64,000 nt of DNA from Petrosia ficiformis (GCA_947044365.1 OX345636.1:50152746-50216745); one strand, 5' to 3'; shown: positions 1-11,772, counted from the first letter of the stretch. Translations and numbers: made by a program. Notes: generated from the sequence alone by a model not told the origin.

Positions 1-1850
1 CACAAAGAAGAAACTTCTCCCGCGACCATTTTATTGCCTTTATAATTTCACGTGTTCAATTTCTGCACATGCACAAACATTAAACGAATATTTAGATGCA
101 AAAATTCTATTGGAATACCAAAATAATGAGCAAATATCTGAATGGAGTGAATATTCGTTGTAGCCTTAACTACTATAATAATTACTATAAAATGAATTAT
201 AGATGGAACTCAAGGGAAAGCAATAATAGGGATGGCCTATATAAATAAATGTAATAGTATAATATACATGTACATGTTATTTATACTTGCATGCATCACT
301 ATTTCATGTTAGAATATTTATGGTATCTGATTTTCTGCCAGTCTTTATTACGACTTAGGGGGGTCTGGGGGCATGCCCATAAACCAACACGAGTTAGCTA
401 AAGTTTTTGAAGAGATACAATGTACATCATAGCAACCACGACCAAGGAAGGACTTTCATAGTAAAATTCCATCGACATGTGCTAGAAGATATTCAATACA
501 ATAATAGTTGTACACTCTTGTCAACATATGCCCCTGTTTTACACTCTTGACCACACCAAATCTCAATAATAATTAACGACCACAACTTTCATAAATAATT
601 AATCAGCTATGAAAAAAATGTTGGCATGAACCACCCTCTCAGTTTTCTGGATCCGCCCCTGCCAGACATAAAATTTGAATTCTCTGAGATTCCTTAGCCG
701 AAGTTATCATCTTGATACTTGTAGACCACAATTTCGCTAGCGAAGCTCTATCTAAACATTTCATTCTTTTTTGTTTGGAATGGGGGTGGGGGTGGGGGTG
801 GGGGCGGAGTAGATAACTGTGAATGTGTTATTAGCTCCTTCAAGATATGCATACATTTTTAGTTCTTACACCGGTTTGCTGTATTGTTGGCTTTAATTAC
901 ATGCATGAAATAAAAATGATGAAGCTAGAAACTGATGTCATCATAGCAGTAAGCGTAGAGCCAGTTCTCGATGTTGTAGTGGCTATTACTTCAATTGTAC
1001 TTGTTTTCAAGCAGTGCTTCGATAGAGATAGTTTTTGAAAAGATGAGTTGCATTTAATGTATTCTTTTGCTGTCATAAGTTTTCTAAAAGTGATGAAATG
1101 GTAACTACACTGTAAAATATTAGTGCTTGTTTCAACCAATTGGTTTGGTTAATATCAGTTGCATATTTTGTATGTGCCGCTGTACAGGAATAATAATAAC
1201 TATTTTGCTAATTGGATAGTACACTGTACTTTCCATTAGAAACATAATTAACATGTTTATTATGGAAAGTAAAACAATAATATGTTCCTTATGGATAATA
1301 CATAATTATGTGGTTTCAATTAGGAACATAATAATTATGTTTATAACGAAAAGTAAAAATCACTTTTCCATTAAAAACATGATAATATTGGCTTCCTATA
1401 TTCCTATAGATGCTTCATTATTAATATAATTATTAATTAAATGCACTATTAAGCAAATAAAACTCATGTAACCAATCGATCAGTTAAAACAACCAATCAG
1501 TTCACAATGTATCAGTTATAACTTTGTAACCAAAAGGTTTAGAAAAATCTTGTTTTTCTTTAATTTGATTCCGATATAATTCGATGTGGTAGCTCGATCA
1601 ATATTCTCTACACAGACACACAAATCAATTATAGTACCCCTCTGCTCCACCCATAGCGGGTGAAGATTAACAAGCATTCAATCAAACCAGTTATAAGGAA
1701 AGAGTGTATTCATACAATGACGTTTAACCTGCATAAACAAAGTTAATGTCCCATGCCATGGCTGGTGCAGTAGAAGACATAGATGTGGTCAATCAGCAGT
1801 ACAGTCTAGGATAGCAAGGGGAGTGGTCACGCATGCGTGCAGTGAACTAG
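1..1850. other. AT-rich non-coding DNA
   Basis: I see no credible coding region here. The short open frames lack domain signatures and splice context. The stretch holds a G-run microsatellite near 780-806 and, between about 1,180 and 1,400, several inverted copies of a short motif (ACTTTCCATTA and relatives) that recurs near 40,750-40,870 and 52,080-52,170, so it is probably old repeat debris. Confidence 0.5.
779..806 (+). repeat. (TGGGGG)n G-rich microsatellite, G-quadruplex candidate
   Basis: Four to five successive runs of five G separated by single T or C bases sit in an otherwise AT-rich stretch. This spacing is compatible with an intramolecular G-quadruplex on the plus strand. There is no neighbouring gene to suggest a role. 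Confidence 0.7.
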
Positions 1851-1892
1851 TGAGCAACTGTTAACCACAACCGCTTCTCTGATTTCCTTACC

Positions 1893-3265
1893 ATGTCGAT
1901 GGATCCTTCTAACACTAGTGAAAACGCACAACAAGGGTCTAGTACCTCTCTCTCTATCTAAAGAAGATCTTTCTTACATCGCAGCTTCAGTAGCTGCCAT
2001 CCTTAAGCAGAACCAATCTCCATCCTCGGATAACCCTGTTTGTTAAAGCACTGGCCAAGGAACACCAGACCATGGTTAGTTAGATTGTTAATAGACACAT
2101 GGGTCTGGGACAAGTTTGCTCGATATTGGTGCCGGGGCAGTCGTGCCTGATTCACTTGCTGTTGTGCAAGCTCTAGCTGCAACCAAACAGAGCAATCGTG
2201 CTCACTGAACCCCTTAACAGAAGGGGTACTTGTCTTGTGGCAGTCGCGCTATTTGAATAGCACCTTGGAGTGGAGTGTTTCATTAACATTTACATGTGTA
2301 TATCTTCTGGCATGCATCGGCATGGAAGCATATTATACACATTAGTTGCCTTGATATCCTGCATCGGTAGGCAACATTATGTGTTAGGGACACCATTCAC
2401 TTGGTGTCAGGCATGTCCCGACATGCTACATCATACCTGTGTTGTGTCCAGGATTAAGCGTGCATACATAATTATATATATAGACTTGGTATGCCAGTGT
2501 AAAGATGATTGTGAATCATCCTGAAATAATCAGGATGGGTGGTACATACCCTGTGGTGCCCATGAGGGGCTTATGCACGATAAGTATGGGTCAGTGTGAT
2601 GTATAAAAAAATAAACAAATAAATAATAATAACATTAATAATAATAAATAAGTAAATAATAATAATAATAATAATAATAATCCCACCCCCCACAGGGTCC
2701 ATCCAAATGGGTCAATCACCTCCAGATGCTTTTATCCCGACAGTCAATATCTATCAGATGCAGCACTACTAAGCTCCACTGGTAACGACCAGTGTGCACT
2801 GTTGAGCCAGTTGGGGGATATGCCCCAAACCTCAGTCCAGTCATCGGTGCAGTCAGATTTGTTGGATCTGGTCTACATCACATATGGCCTCCCCCCAATA
2901 CCTAAAAAATTGTATCAAAAAAATCAAAGATTGGCAATTTGTCAATCTCCACGACTTATAATTGTATCGTATCCCCCTCTCAGGCAGTGGAGCCAGTGAT
3001 CTCTTATCCAGCCTCTTCAGGCCGTCGTTCCTTCCCATACCAGCGACCACAAAAAAGGAGTGGCAGCACTCAGTCGGGCAGTAGTACCATAGCCACTAAT
3101 GCGTGGAAGAAGAAAGTATGCTATAGCCATAATTTTGACCCCGTGTGTGCCCGTGTAGGGAATGGATTGCCTTGTCATTTCACACACATCTGCTACACAT
3201 GTGGACAGGGCAATCATAAAACATCAACCTGCCCAAATGGCAAGTCTTCCAAACAAGACTGGTAA
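1893..3265 (+). pseudogene. DIRS-like gag remnant with CCHC zinc knuckle
   Basis: An ATG at 1,893 opens a serine/asparagine-rich N-terminus that reaches a stop after about 22 codons. A second frame continues with a helical segment containing EDLSYIAASVAAIL, as in DIRS-type Gag. After an unrecognised AT-rich interruption, coding similarity resumes near 2,690 and ends at 3,265 with a cysteine-rich tail holding a CCHC knuckle of form C-x2-C-x4-H-x4-C (CYTCGQGNHKTSTC), preceded by a further Cys/His cluster. In these elements Gag packages the RNA. The frame shifts several times, so no intact Gag can be made. Confidence 0.6.
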
Positions 3266-4049
3266 CTCACTTCACAAACTAAACAAAATCAAAATAATCA
3301 AACAAAATAAAGTAAAAAGATAAATGAAGTTTGGTTCGTCCACAGTTATAGTTGTCATATATTCGCTAATCCAATTACGATATCACTTATGGGAGTGTTT
3401 TTGTTAATACTATATATCTGCTTCCTCTCTAACCATGGTATCATGGATAAGACTCACAGTGGATAGTGTTCCTTAATTTCCTGATCCCCCTCTCCATATC
3501 AGTTTCTGATATGTGATCTAATTCCCCCTGTGGGTAGCTTCATTCGGCCATGCACTAAGAGTCTCATACCATGCTTCTGTTATCATGCCGAACCATAGTT
3601 AAAACATTGATTTAAAAGTTATGATGCATGATCTATTAATATTATACTGTAATTGCCAATTATTATCCAAAATTAATGAAATAGAAATCAAATACACTAA
3701 ACACTACACCACACCCACCCCCCACCCCACCCCCAATGCTGCAAACAAACTCCAAACAACCCCCAATGCACTGCAATATTACATTAATACACCATGACAG
3801 TGATAACCCACAGGTCAACCCCCTCTGGTACACGGAAACCACTGACAGGTGCACATGTGCAAAGGCAAATCATAAACTGTATGTACTTCTCTTCTTTCGC
3901 TAGGTCCCAGCATCGAAGTGGACAAGCACAGGGATGCCAATGTCATGGAGAACAAATACATTTACCTGAAGGACCTGCTGGGTCTGCAGGCCTGCAGACA
4001 ACCGAAACAGTGCATAGTCCTTGGTTCAATTGTATCCCCCTTGCACAAT

Positions 4050-5420
4050 AAGCTACATTGTTAGAGGTCTGCCCTTACAAATCACCCTGACCAGTATTTC
4101 GCACACTACATCATAAACAGACTCTCAGTCGGTTTTCAAATTGGTTTCAATTACTGAAATTGTTCGTGTACCCCAGCAAGAACGAATCTGCCTTCAGTCT
4201 CCAACAACTCTGAAATTGTCCAACAGTACCTACAAGACGAGTGCCGCCTTGGGAGAGTGCTTGGTCCTCTCCCCTCATACTTATGCTCAACAATTCAAGT
4301 GAGCCCATTCAGGGTTATCCCTAAACCAAGTAAACCAGGACAGTGGCGTCTAATCATAGACTTGTCGTCTCCCTAAGGGGCCAGCGTAAATGACAGGATT
4401 TCTTTCAAATGGGCTTCCTTAGTATATGTGTCAGTTGATCAAATTGTGGACACTGTGCTTCAGCTAGGCCAGGGGTCCCAATTGGCAAAAATTGAAGTGA
4501 AGAATGCATTCCGGATCATCCCAGTTCATCCTGATCGACATCTGCTCAGGATACAGTGGTCTGGAAGTATCTATGTAGATTGCTTTTGGCATGAGATCCA
4601 CCCCCAAAATCTTCAATGCTGTTGGCAATGGCCTACAATGGTGTTTACGTCACAAGGCACAGAGATTATCCATCTTTATCTGGATGATTATCTATGTATA
4701 GGTCCGTCCAGGGAAGAACACTTGTAGGAGGTCTCTTGACACAGTGTTGCAAGTTTGTGAAGAATTAGGAGTGACTCTTGCTTCAGCAAAGGTGGAGGGT
4801 CCTGCCTCTTGCCTGGTATTCTTAGGAATTGAGCTCAATTTAAACGCTATGCAGATTTATTACCTGATCGAAGATTGGTGAAGGTAAAGCTATTAGTCAA
4901 CCAGTGGCTCGAACGACAGAAAGCGTGCAGGAAGTGGGAGCTGCAATCCCTAGTTGGTGTGTTACAGCATGCCAGCAAGGTGGTCCACCCAGGTTGCACA
5001 TTTCTGAGACGCCTTATAGAAACTATGGAGACAGCTAAACATTCAGACCACTGGGTGTGCCTGAATTCCACCTTTCACTCCGATCTGATTTGGTGGCATA
5101 CATACCTCGTAGACTGGAATGGGGTGTCAATGCTCTAGTCAAGAGCATGCAATGTCCCCACCTATATTGTGACCAGTGATGCATCAGGCTCCTGGGGTTG
5201 TGGCGCTTTACACAACACACAGTGGTTTCAGGTTTAATGGTCTGATCAATTCAAAGAGGAACCAATTCATTCCAAAGAGCTTATGCCTATAATCATTGCT
5301 TCAATGGTATGTGGCCGTCAGTGGTCTGGCCAAATAGTTGGGTTTGAATGTGATAACATGGTGGTAGTTGAGGTATTGAAGTCAGGATATTCTCGCGACA
5401 AAGGGATGATGCATCTCTTG
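4050..5420 (+). pseudogene. DIRS-like reverse transcriptase / RNase H remnant
   Basis: Reverse transcriptase similarity starts around 4,060 and includes a VIPKPSKPGQWRLIIDLSSP block (a stop follows), then NDRISFKWA, the KNAFRIIPVHP block and the catalytic box YLDDYL at about 4,680. RNase H similarity follows at about 5,160-5,410 (SDASGSWGCGAL with its catalytic Asp, a KEL motif, then ECDNM). These enzymes copy the element RNA into DNA and degrade the template. Several in-frame stops and frame changes (for example near 4,370, 4,727 and 5,236) make it non-functional. The wording is DIRS-like rather than gypsy-like. Confidence 0.7.
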
Positions 5421-5469
5421 CGCACATTATTTTTTTGTGGCAGCTAGATTCAATTTCCCCTCACCCATC

Positions 5470-5705
5470 GCCAGTTTGTAAATGAGGTAAAAATGGCACT
5501 CAAAACCATTGGCCTAGACCCATCAAAATACGCCGGTCACAGCTTCAGGGCAGGGGCAGCTACAACAGCAGCAGCAGGCCTTGAAGACTCTACAATCAAA
5601 ACACATGGCAGATGGGAGAGCTCTGCTTACCAGCTATATATCCGCATACCTAAACACCACTTAAAAACAGTCTCTAGCTCATTATCGAAGGTAAATCTGG
5701 TGTAA
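5470..5705 (+). pseudogene. Tyrosine recombinase C-terminal fragment (DIRS-type)
   Basis: A 70-codon open stretch (ATG at 5,493) encodes the C-terminal catalytic part of a tyrosine recombinase. It has an HSFRAGAATTAAAAG-like block with the conserved His-x-x-Arg, a GRWESSAYQLYIR block carrying the Arg/Trp and the nucleophile Tyr, and a short tail. The N-terminal half of the recombinase is missing: RNase H text breaks off near 5,450 and recombinase text resumes abruptly at about 5,465. In intact elements this enzyme integrates a circular DNA intermediate. The fragment is open but too short to act. Confidence 0.75.
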
Positions 5706-6500
5706 CCTGCTTTATATCACTTAGTTCCTGTGAAACTGGTATTCTGATGGTGTGTGTTGTTGAACATTTATGTCATATATAAGAATTTACTGGACTACTG
5801 TATGTACTGGTGTACATTTGGACAATTTCTCAATTTAGTTTCATTGTAGTATATATAATTATATAAGTGTATGTATAACTTTGATCTCTCTGTGGCCGCC
5901 ATTGGGCCTGCACTATATAAAGTATTGTCAAAGAACACACGATGCAATGCAGAATAAAAGTATAATGTCATTAGAAAGTATATAGTTATACATATATATT
6001 AATTTGCTTGAGGGAAGTCGTCAGAGTGTGTTGCTCCCTGTCTCCTTTGGCATTAGCTGGGAAGGTGTACCCAGTAGCATGTTCCCCCAAGCCTGAATAT
6101 GTATTGACCCCTGAGGCTAGAGGACTCTTTGTGATTAAGTAAGTATTCACTGCATTCTTTGTACAAGGTTAGCCTGATACGATTAGTTAACTCAGAGGTC
6201 TAGGAAGGCTAATGTGTTACCTTCTCTGGGCACTGGCACAGGTGCTCCCACAGCTGTCTAACCAGCTCAGCTCTACCTCCACTACATTAACCAGTATAGC
6301 AATGTTAGTATACATGTAGTGTATACACCTATTGAGGGCAGTGTGGATGTTAATAGTTATTTACCTTGAATGGAAAAGGTCATGAGGTTCTTGTGTTTTT
6401 AGCCTGTTGGTTGGGAAAGAATAATAAATGTCACTGTATATAGGTCATTAATATTTTACTACAGGAATACTAACACAATGATGTTTATGATTCTCAGCTC
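5706..6500. other. Non-coding stretch after the DIRS remnant
   Basis: I see no gene here. The segment around 6,000-6,140 is relatively GC-rich and could be the 3' non-coding or terminal repeat part of the DIRS element. I found no matching copy upstream, so this remains open. Confidence 0.3.
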
Positions 6501-6555
6501 AATTAGCAATATTGTGATAGTGTGTTCAAAAACTAATGAAGATTCGATGTAGCTT

Positions 6556-7850
6556 CACAGTATGGAAGTATGAAACATGCTAGTTTTCTTATTTGCATAG
6601 GAATCTAATTACTTACATTCTCCCAATAGTTAATTGTTTCCCCTCTTCTTACTTGTGTACATAAATAAATACTTTTGGCAGTGTCTTTCCACCAGAAAAA
6701 AACAATATTGTCAACAGTTTCTATGTTCACATCAAGCTAGTTAGTTATGTATTCATTATTATTTTCTACATCATAAAAAAAATTTAATATAAACATATCC
6801 ATTAATGTACTATTCTAATAAGAAACAAAGCCAAAAAAAAAATTCTAATATTATTTATTTCAAGCTTGCAATGTTGAATTAAAAATTCAATATAGATGAT
6901 ATATGAAGAAGTGACATAGGTATGATTGCTACTGAGAATCTATCTACAAAGACCCAACCACTACAGTAAACCCTTACCAATCTGAATCTCGTTCATCAGA
7001 ATCCTTGCAAATTCGATAGGCATTAATGATATTTTATTATTCAAGAAGGTTGGAAGTTCTAGCTGTAACAGCTACTTGTTTACTTCATTACATGCATTTG
7101 TGGCCAAACCTACATGTATGTATTGGTGGTTCATTCACACATTTCTTATTCCTAACTACAAATGAATCGAGAGCTTTTGAGTGATACAAAGGAATGAAAG
7201 AATTATAATCATACATATGTATTTACCTCATAAAAGCTGCTCCCATTTATTTTTCTGTTTTTGGCTGAAGTCCAGGAATTTCATTCCTATTTGTGGATAA
7301 ATAGTATTGGTTATCAATGTTTTCAATTGCAAAATTATGATAGTTTGTCAATAAATCAGAAATTTTAATGTAGATTCACAGTATGGCAAATGCTAGTTTT
7401 CTTATTTGCTAGGAACCTAATTACTTACATTGTACATTCTGCCAATAATTAATTGTGTTTTAAAAATAAATAATTTGGCAGTGTCTTTTTGCCTGAAAAA
7501 AAGAATATTGTCAACAGTTTCTATGTTCACACCAAGCTACTTAGTTATGTATTCGTTATTATTTTTTACATCACAAAATAATTATATTATAAACATACCT
7601 ATTAATGTACTATTCATATTCTAATAAGAAACAAAGCCAAAAAAGATTCTAATATTATTTTATTTCAAACTTGCAATGTTGAATTTAGATGATACATAAG
7701 GGAGTGACATAAGTATGATTGCTACTGACAATCTATCTATAAAGATCCTACAGTACTACAGTACTAATCTGAATCTCACTAATCAGAAACCTCATAGAAA
7801 AAAAGATATTTTATTATTCAAGAAGGTTGGAAGTTCCAATGTAAAAGCTT
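6556..7850. repeat. Diverged direct duplication (about 500 bp, two copies)
   Basis: The segment 6,556-7,075 is repeated in the same orientation at 7,378-7,850. Both copies share blocks such as GGCAGTGTCTTT, TATTGTCAACAGTTTCTATG, TAATAAGAAACAAAGCCAAA and TATTCAAGAAGGTTGGAAG in the same order. Small indels separate them, so the duplication is not recent. A fainter resemblance to 13,050-13,560 and 16,130-16,400 suggests an older repeated block. On the minus strand each copy retains a donor-like site (GTAAGTAATT), but I could not identify an exon next to it. Confidence 0.7.
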
Positions 7851-7934
7851 CTAGTGCGGTAATAGGGTTAAATATCTATTAGCACTGTCTTTCTTTTAAT
7901 AAAAATAGTGAAGTTGATGCAAATTTGTATAGTA

Positions 7935-8072
7935 ATCATACCATACCATACTATAACCATACTATAACAATACTATAACCATACTACTACATTGTATAAC
8001 CATACTATAACAATACTATAACCATACTACTACACTGTATAACCATACTATAACCATACTATAACAATACTA
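7935..8072 (+). repeat. Minisatellite of ACCATACTATAACAATACTAT units
   Basis: Short imperfect units alternating ACCATACTATA and ACAATACTATA are repeated tandemly up to the left edge of the Ty3/gypsy element. Similar text resumes just after the right LTR (10,423-10,470), so the retrotransposon inserted into this array. Confidence 0.75.
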
Positions 8073-8073
8073 T

Positions 8074-8199
8074 TGTAGTATGTTTATTTTGTGGGAGTTT
8101 CTGAGCATGTTAGAACACATGTTTTGATTGATGCATGAGTTGATTTCTGTACCTCTTGTTACTGTTTAATCCATTTTAATCACAAGTAAAGATATCATA
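8074..8199 (+). repeat. 5' LTR of the Ty3/gypsy element
   Basis: The LTR begins TGTAGTA and ends ATCATA. The partner copy ends ATCACA, so the final dinucleotide appears mutated from CA. It shares TGGGAGTTTCTGAGCATG, TTGATTGATGCATGAGTTGA and GTTACTGTTTAATCC with the 3' LTR. Relative to that copy it lacks about 8-14 bp in two places, indicating age. Confidence 0.85.
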
Positions 8200-8211
8200 T
8201 TGGCGACAAGG

Positions 8212-8960
8212 ATGGCAGTAGCAGGGAAATTTGGATGCATGCAAGAATGTAATCCGGAGTTAGAGTCATTCGAAACGTATGAAGAATGCCTGAAACTCTA
8301 CTTCGAAGCAAACGATGTAGTACCTGAAAAGCAGGTAGCTGTTTTTCTGAGCACAATTGGGGCCAAAAATTATGCTCTGCTACGTGATCTAACTTCACCC
8401 GACAAACCAAAGGAGAAAGGACTAGATGCAATCATAGACGTCCTTAAAGCACATTTTGATCCTATTCCATCTGTTATTGCAGAGAGATTTACCTTTTATT
8501 GCCGTGAGCAAAAGGTGGGGGAATCCATTAGGATTTTAGGCAGAATTAAAGGAACTGTCTATCAATTGTAAATTTGGCACGCACTTAGACGAAGCTCTTC
8601 AAGATAGGTTCGTTTGTGGTCTAAGAAGTGAAAACGTTTGAAAACATTTACTCTCAGAAAAGAACTTGACATTTTGTAAATCCGTTGAAATCGCACGGGC
8701 TGTAGACCAAATTAAATGCTAAGTCAACGAAAACTACGACAGAATTTTCTGATTCAACGATAAAAAAGGTCTCTTCGAAGACAAAGACGTGGAAAGGAAC
8801 TCGATCCTGTTACAATGACAACAATTCATGTGATAGATGTGGTAAGACGAACCACAATGCCAGTCAATGCTGATTTAAAGAGGCAGAGTGCCACAACTGT
8901 GGTAAACATGGACACATTAAAGCAGTTGGCAGAAGTAGTAAAGTCACAGATCGTCCTAAA
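8212..8960 (+). pseudogene. Ty3/gypsy gag remnant
   Basis: An ATG at 8,212, twelve bases after the primer-binding site, starts a frame open to 8,571 (about 120 codons). It is typical of gypsy Gag, with an ANDVVPEKQVAVFLSTIGAK block and a LKAHFDPIPSVIAERF block. Similarity continues in another frame (FGTHLDEALQDRFVCGLRS), so a frameshift lies near 8,565. Further frame changes lead to two zinc knuckles at about 8,800-8,930: one complete CCHC (CDRCGKTNHNASQC) followed by a stop, and one lacking its last cysteine (CHNCGKHGHIKAV). It cannot make full-length Gag. Confidence 0.75.
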
Positions 8961-9124
8961 CCAGGAAGAGACGAACGTAAATCATACAAACGTTATAGGA
9001 AAGCTGAAATGGAATAACAATGGAGAAGAAAGTGGCCCGCATTCTAGCCAATCTAGCCAATCCAGCCAATCAAGCAGTGATCATGTATCAATGTGGAACA
9101 GTACATCTTCACCTATAACAACAG

Positions 9125-10229
9125 ACATGCTAATAAATGGAAAGAAGGTGATTATGGAAGTCGATACAGGAAGAGCTCCAATGAAACCACATGGGGATTT
9201 GCAAAATGAAAGTGCTTGCGAGGAATCATATATGGTGGTGGCCTGGTATTGATACAGATACCGATTCTATTGCCAAGTCGTGTGAAATATGTTTATCACT
9301 GAAAAATAAGCCTTCCATTTCACCATTACAACCTTGGTCTTGGCCTGCAAACCCATGGCAGCGGGTCCATGTTTATTTAGCTGGCCCAATCTTTGGTCGA
9401 ATGTACTTACTTGCTATAGACGCGCACTCAAAGTGGTTAGAGGTGTGGGAAATGAGTCAAACATCTATTCTAGGACATATAACTTCCATATTTGGGTTAT
9501 CTCAACAATTAGTTACAGATAATGGACCACAGTTCATAGCAGAGGAGTTTAGACAGTTCTGCAAAGAGAATGGAGTCAAGCACATCCGATCAGTACCATA
9601 TCATCCTTCCACCAATTGAACTATTGAGAGATTTGTTCAGACATTTAAAAAATCCTTAAAGTCAGAAAGGAAGGAGGGGAAACCTTTACATACAATATGT
9701 TGTATCTAATTTGCTGCTTAAATATCGTTCAACACCTCATTCAGTTACTGGCTTGAACCCATGTTCATTGATATTGAAACGTGATGTATCAGTATTAGAT
9801 CTCGTTAAACCAAACAGTCAAGTTAAAATTCAAAACAAACGAGTAGACCAGAAAATGAATCACGATAGAAGAAGCAAAGTAAGAGAGTTGGAAGTAGGAC
9901 AGGTGGTAATGGTAGGAGATTATCAAAGGCATGAAGACAAATTGATAGAAGGAGTAATTACCACTAAGAAGAGAGATTTGTCATTTGTAGTGAGACTAGT
10001 GGATGGATCATATTGTAGGTAACACAAAGATCAAATGTACCTGAAAGAGAATGTTAGCTCAGTTGACCCTGATATTGATTTAATGAATCACAATCAAGAA
10101 ATCACACAGAATGAGAGTATCAAAACGAATATGGAAGATTTGTGTACGACACAGACCGAAATACGAACGTCCCCGTATCCACAACGAATTCGTCAACCAC
10201 CACAAAGATATCATGACCAATATTACTGA
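9125..10229 (+). pseudogene. Ty3/gypsy protease start joined to integrase
   Basis: The open frame ending at 9,252 carries a protease-like start with the active-site triplet D-T-G (EVDTG) at about 9,155-9,170. A few codons later, in a second frame from 9,191, integrase text begins (KMKVLARNHIWWPGID-like, then CEIC of the zinc domain). In the catalytic core the usual first Asp (VHVDxAGP position) reads Tyr. The second (VTDNGPQF) is present, and the glutamate (IERF) follows a stop at about 9,617. Frames from 9,711 to 10,022 and 10,035 to 10,229 encode the C-terminal part (YRSTPH motif) and a charged tail. The junction removes the rest of protease, RT and RNase H. The element is inactive by several independent lesions. 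Confidence 0.8.
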
Positions 10230-10282
10230 ATGATCTAATCTAATCATTTACCGGTATGTATTATAAAATAAGTGGGAAGGAA

Positions 10283-10422
10283 TGTAGTACGTTAATTAGT
10301 TTATGGGAGTTTCTGAGCATGCTAAGTTAGAACATGTTTTGATTGATGCATGAGTTGACCTTTGAGTTGCTGTACCTCTTGTTACTGTTTAATCCATTTT
10401 AATCACAAGTAAAGATATCACA
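10283..10422 (+). repeat. 3' LTR of the Ty3/gypsy element
   Basis: This copy begins TGTAGTACG directly after the polypurine tract and ends TATCACA, followed by the ACTAT target duplicate. It is 140 bp against 126 bp for the 5' copy, the difference lying in two small indels. Confidence 0.85.
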
Positions 10423-10853
10423 ACTATAACCATACGTACATCTATAACTCTACTATAACCATAGCCACTTCATCCTTTTTTTGCAGCACTAATTCTTCAA
10501 CATACTCACAATTATATATTTTCTGAATTGTTAGAATTTCTGTGTGGATTAATTTCATTACAATTAATCCTCTTATGTGTCCACTGTTTTATCTTGGCCT
10601 AAAACATACTCACTTTTCTAGAGCAAACCTAGCCTTGCTAGCCAGCTTGTATTTGGGAAGGCTTGAAATATGAGCCTGGTGACTCTTGTCAACTTTCTGT
10701 GACTGCTGCAAGAAAGTGTACCGCACCAATGAGATTGCAGCTGTCACTTGAAGTCAAAAGGAATGTTAGTTACTGATTGCCTCAATATGGGTACATATTC
10801 CTAAAACTGTGTCTATGGAGTTATGTTGGACTCAATGAAATTTTGAACCTTAA

Positions 10854-11451
10854 CCCTTAGAAGACTGATGTCACATATATGTGACATTTCACCTCTACGT
10901 GGTTCGGAGTGTGTTCCTAGCTTTACAAAGCTCTCCAAATGCTTGTAATTGGCGTCAGGCACAAACCCATGAAAATGGCTAAAAAAGTTAATGGTTTTTC
11001 GGCTGCCCTTTGGCCTAAATAACAACTACAGGGGAAATTTTAAAGGGGGGTGTCCCCCCGTTAACTGGGGTTCGAAGGGGACGCAGCCCTCTCGCCGCCC
11101 ACGCAAATTGTGGTTTCAGTGACCCCACCCACGCACTCTGGTTAGTATCTGAGGCTTTTCCCTTGCTGTAAAACCTGAAATCGTGGGTGTAGCTGGTACC
11201 AACATGCAGTGGGGTCATTTTGTTTGCCACAGTTCCAGTCAAAAGAGCGAGAGCACTGCATTTGATTTAATCCTACTAAGTGCTTGGGGACTTTCGAGTC
11301 CCGGTAAGCAAGGTGGTAAAAGTAGTACTCCATGTCGGAAAAGGAGCTAAGTTTGGGGCAAAGAAAGTTAACAGTGGCTAAAATATATGCAATAGAGTCA
11401 CCAGTGTTGGAAATGGAAGAAATTAGAAAAACAAACTCAGACCTGTAAGGG
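10854..11451. mobile_element. piggyBac-like MITE (TTAA target)
   Basis: The element is flanked on both sides by TTAA (10,850-10,853 and 11,452-11,455). It begins CCCTTAGAAGAC and ends with CTGTAAGGG, so short inverted tips read CCCTTA inwards. The related R1 copy at 57 kb has a single TTAA at the matching position, which defines the insertion precisely. Family assignment to piggyBac rests on TTAA plus CCC...GGG tips. No transposase is encoded; the frames inside have no recognisable domain. It is unusually GC-rich around 11,030-11,110. Confidence 0.7.
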
Positions 11452-11726
11452 TTAAGGAACTGAGGCCCAACTAGAAAGAAGCATTACAGAGCTTTTGCAG
11501 GGATATGACGTTTTTGTGAGTGTTAGATTATAGTTTTCTGCATGCATGATATTTCCACATTTTCTTGCAATGAAAGTCAACGAGAGTCATCAGACTATTA
11601 TCTTGGGGCCTCCCAAATACAGACAGGCCAGTGAGACCAAGCATAAACATGAATAATATAACATGTGGACTGCAGTAAAGTAAGGGTTCTTGTCATGTGT
11701 CCAAAGAATTCAAATATGGAACTGTT

Positions 11727-11728
<2 letters not shown>

Positions 11729-11770
<42 letters not shown>
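11729..11770. repeat. (TA)n microsatellite
   Basis: About 21 uninterrupted TA units lie within repeat R1. The other R1 copy has a TACATGTA-type array at the same position. Confidence 0.9.

Positions 11771-11772
<2 letters not shown>

Larger units (their letters stand above)
1893..5705 (+). mobile_element. Decayed DIRS-like (tyrosine recombinase) retrotransposon
   Basis: The order of remnants is that of a DIRS-type element: a gag start with a CCHC knuckle, reverse transcriptase, RNase H, then a tyrosine recombinase in place of a DDE integrase. All parts are in the plus orientation but are broken by stops, frameshifts and probable insertions (about 2,100-2,680 and 3,300-4,050 show little similarity to the family). 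I could not define the split or inverted terminal repeats these elements normally have, so the outer limits are those of the recognisable coding remnants. Family assignment rests on the RT wording (DLSSP, YLDDYL) and the recombinase C-terminus, both characteristic of DIRS/PAT-like elements. Confidence 0.75.
8074..10422 (+). mobile_element. Ty3/gypsy LTR retrotransposon with internal deletion
   Basis: The element is bounded by short LTRs (8,074-8,199 and 10,283-10,422) and by the 5-bp direct repeat ACTAT at 8,069-8,073 and 10,423-10,427. A primer-binding-like TTGGCGACAAGG starts directly after the 5' LTR at 8,200, as in Mag-like gypsy elements. A polypurine tract (AAGTGGGAAGGAA) ends at the 3' LTR. 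Internally it has Gag, a zinc-knuckle region, the protease active-site start, then an abrupt switch to integrase. The rest of protease, all RT and RNase H, and the integrase start are absent. At about 2.35 kb it can only be a non-autonomous relic. The flanking minisatellite slightly weakens the target-duplication argument. Confidence 0.9.
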
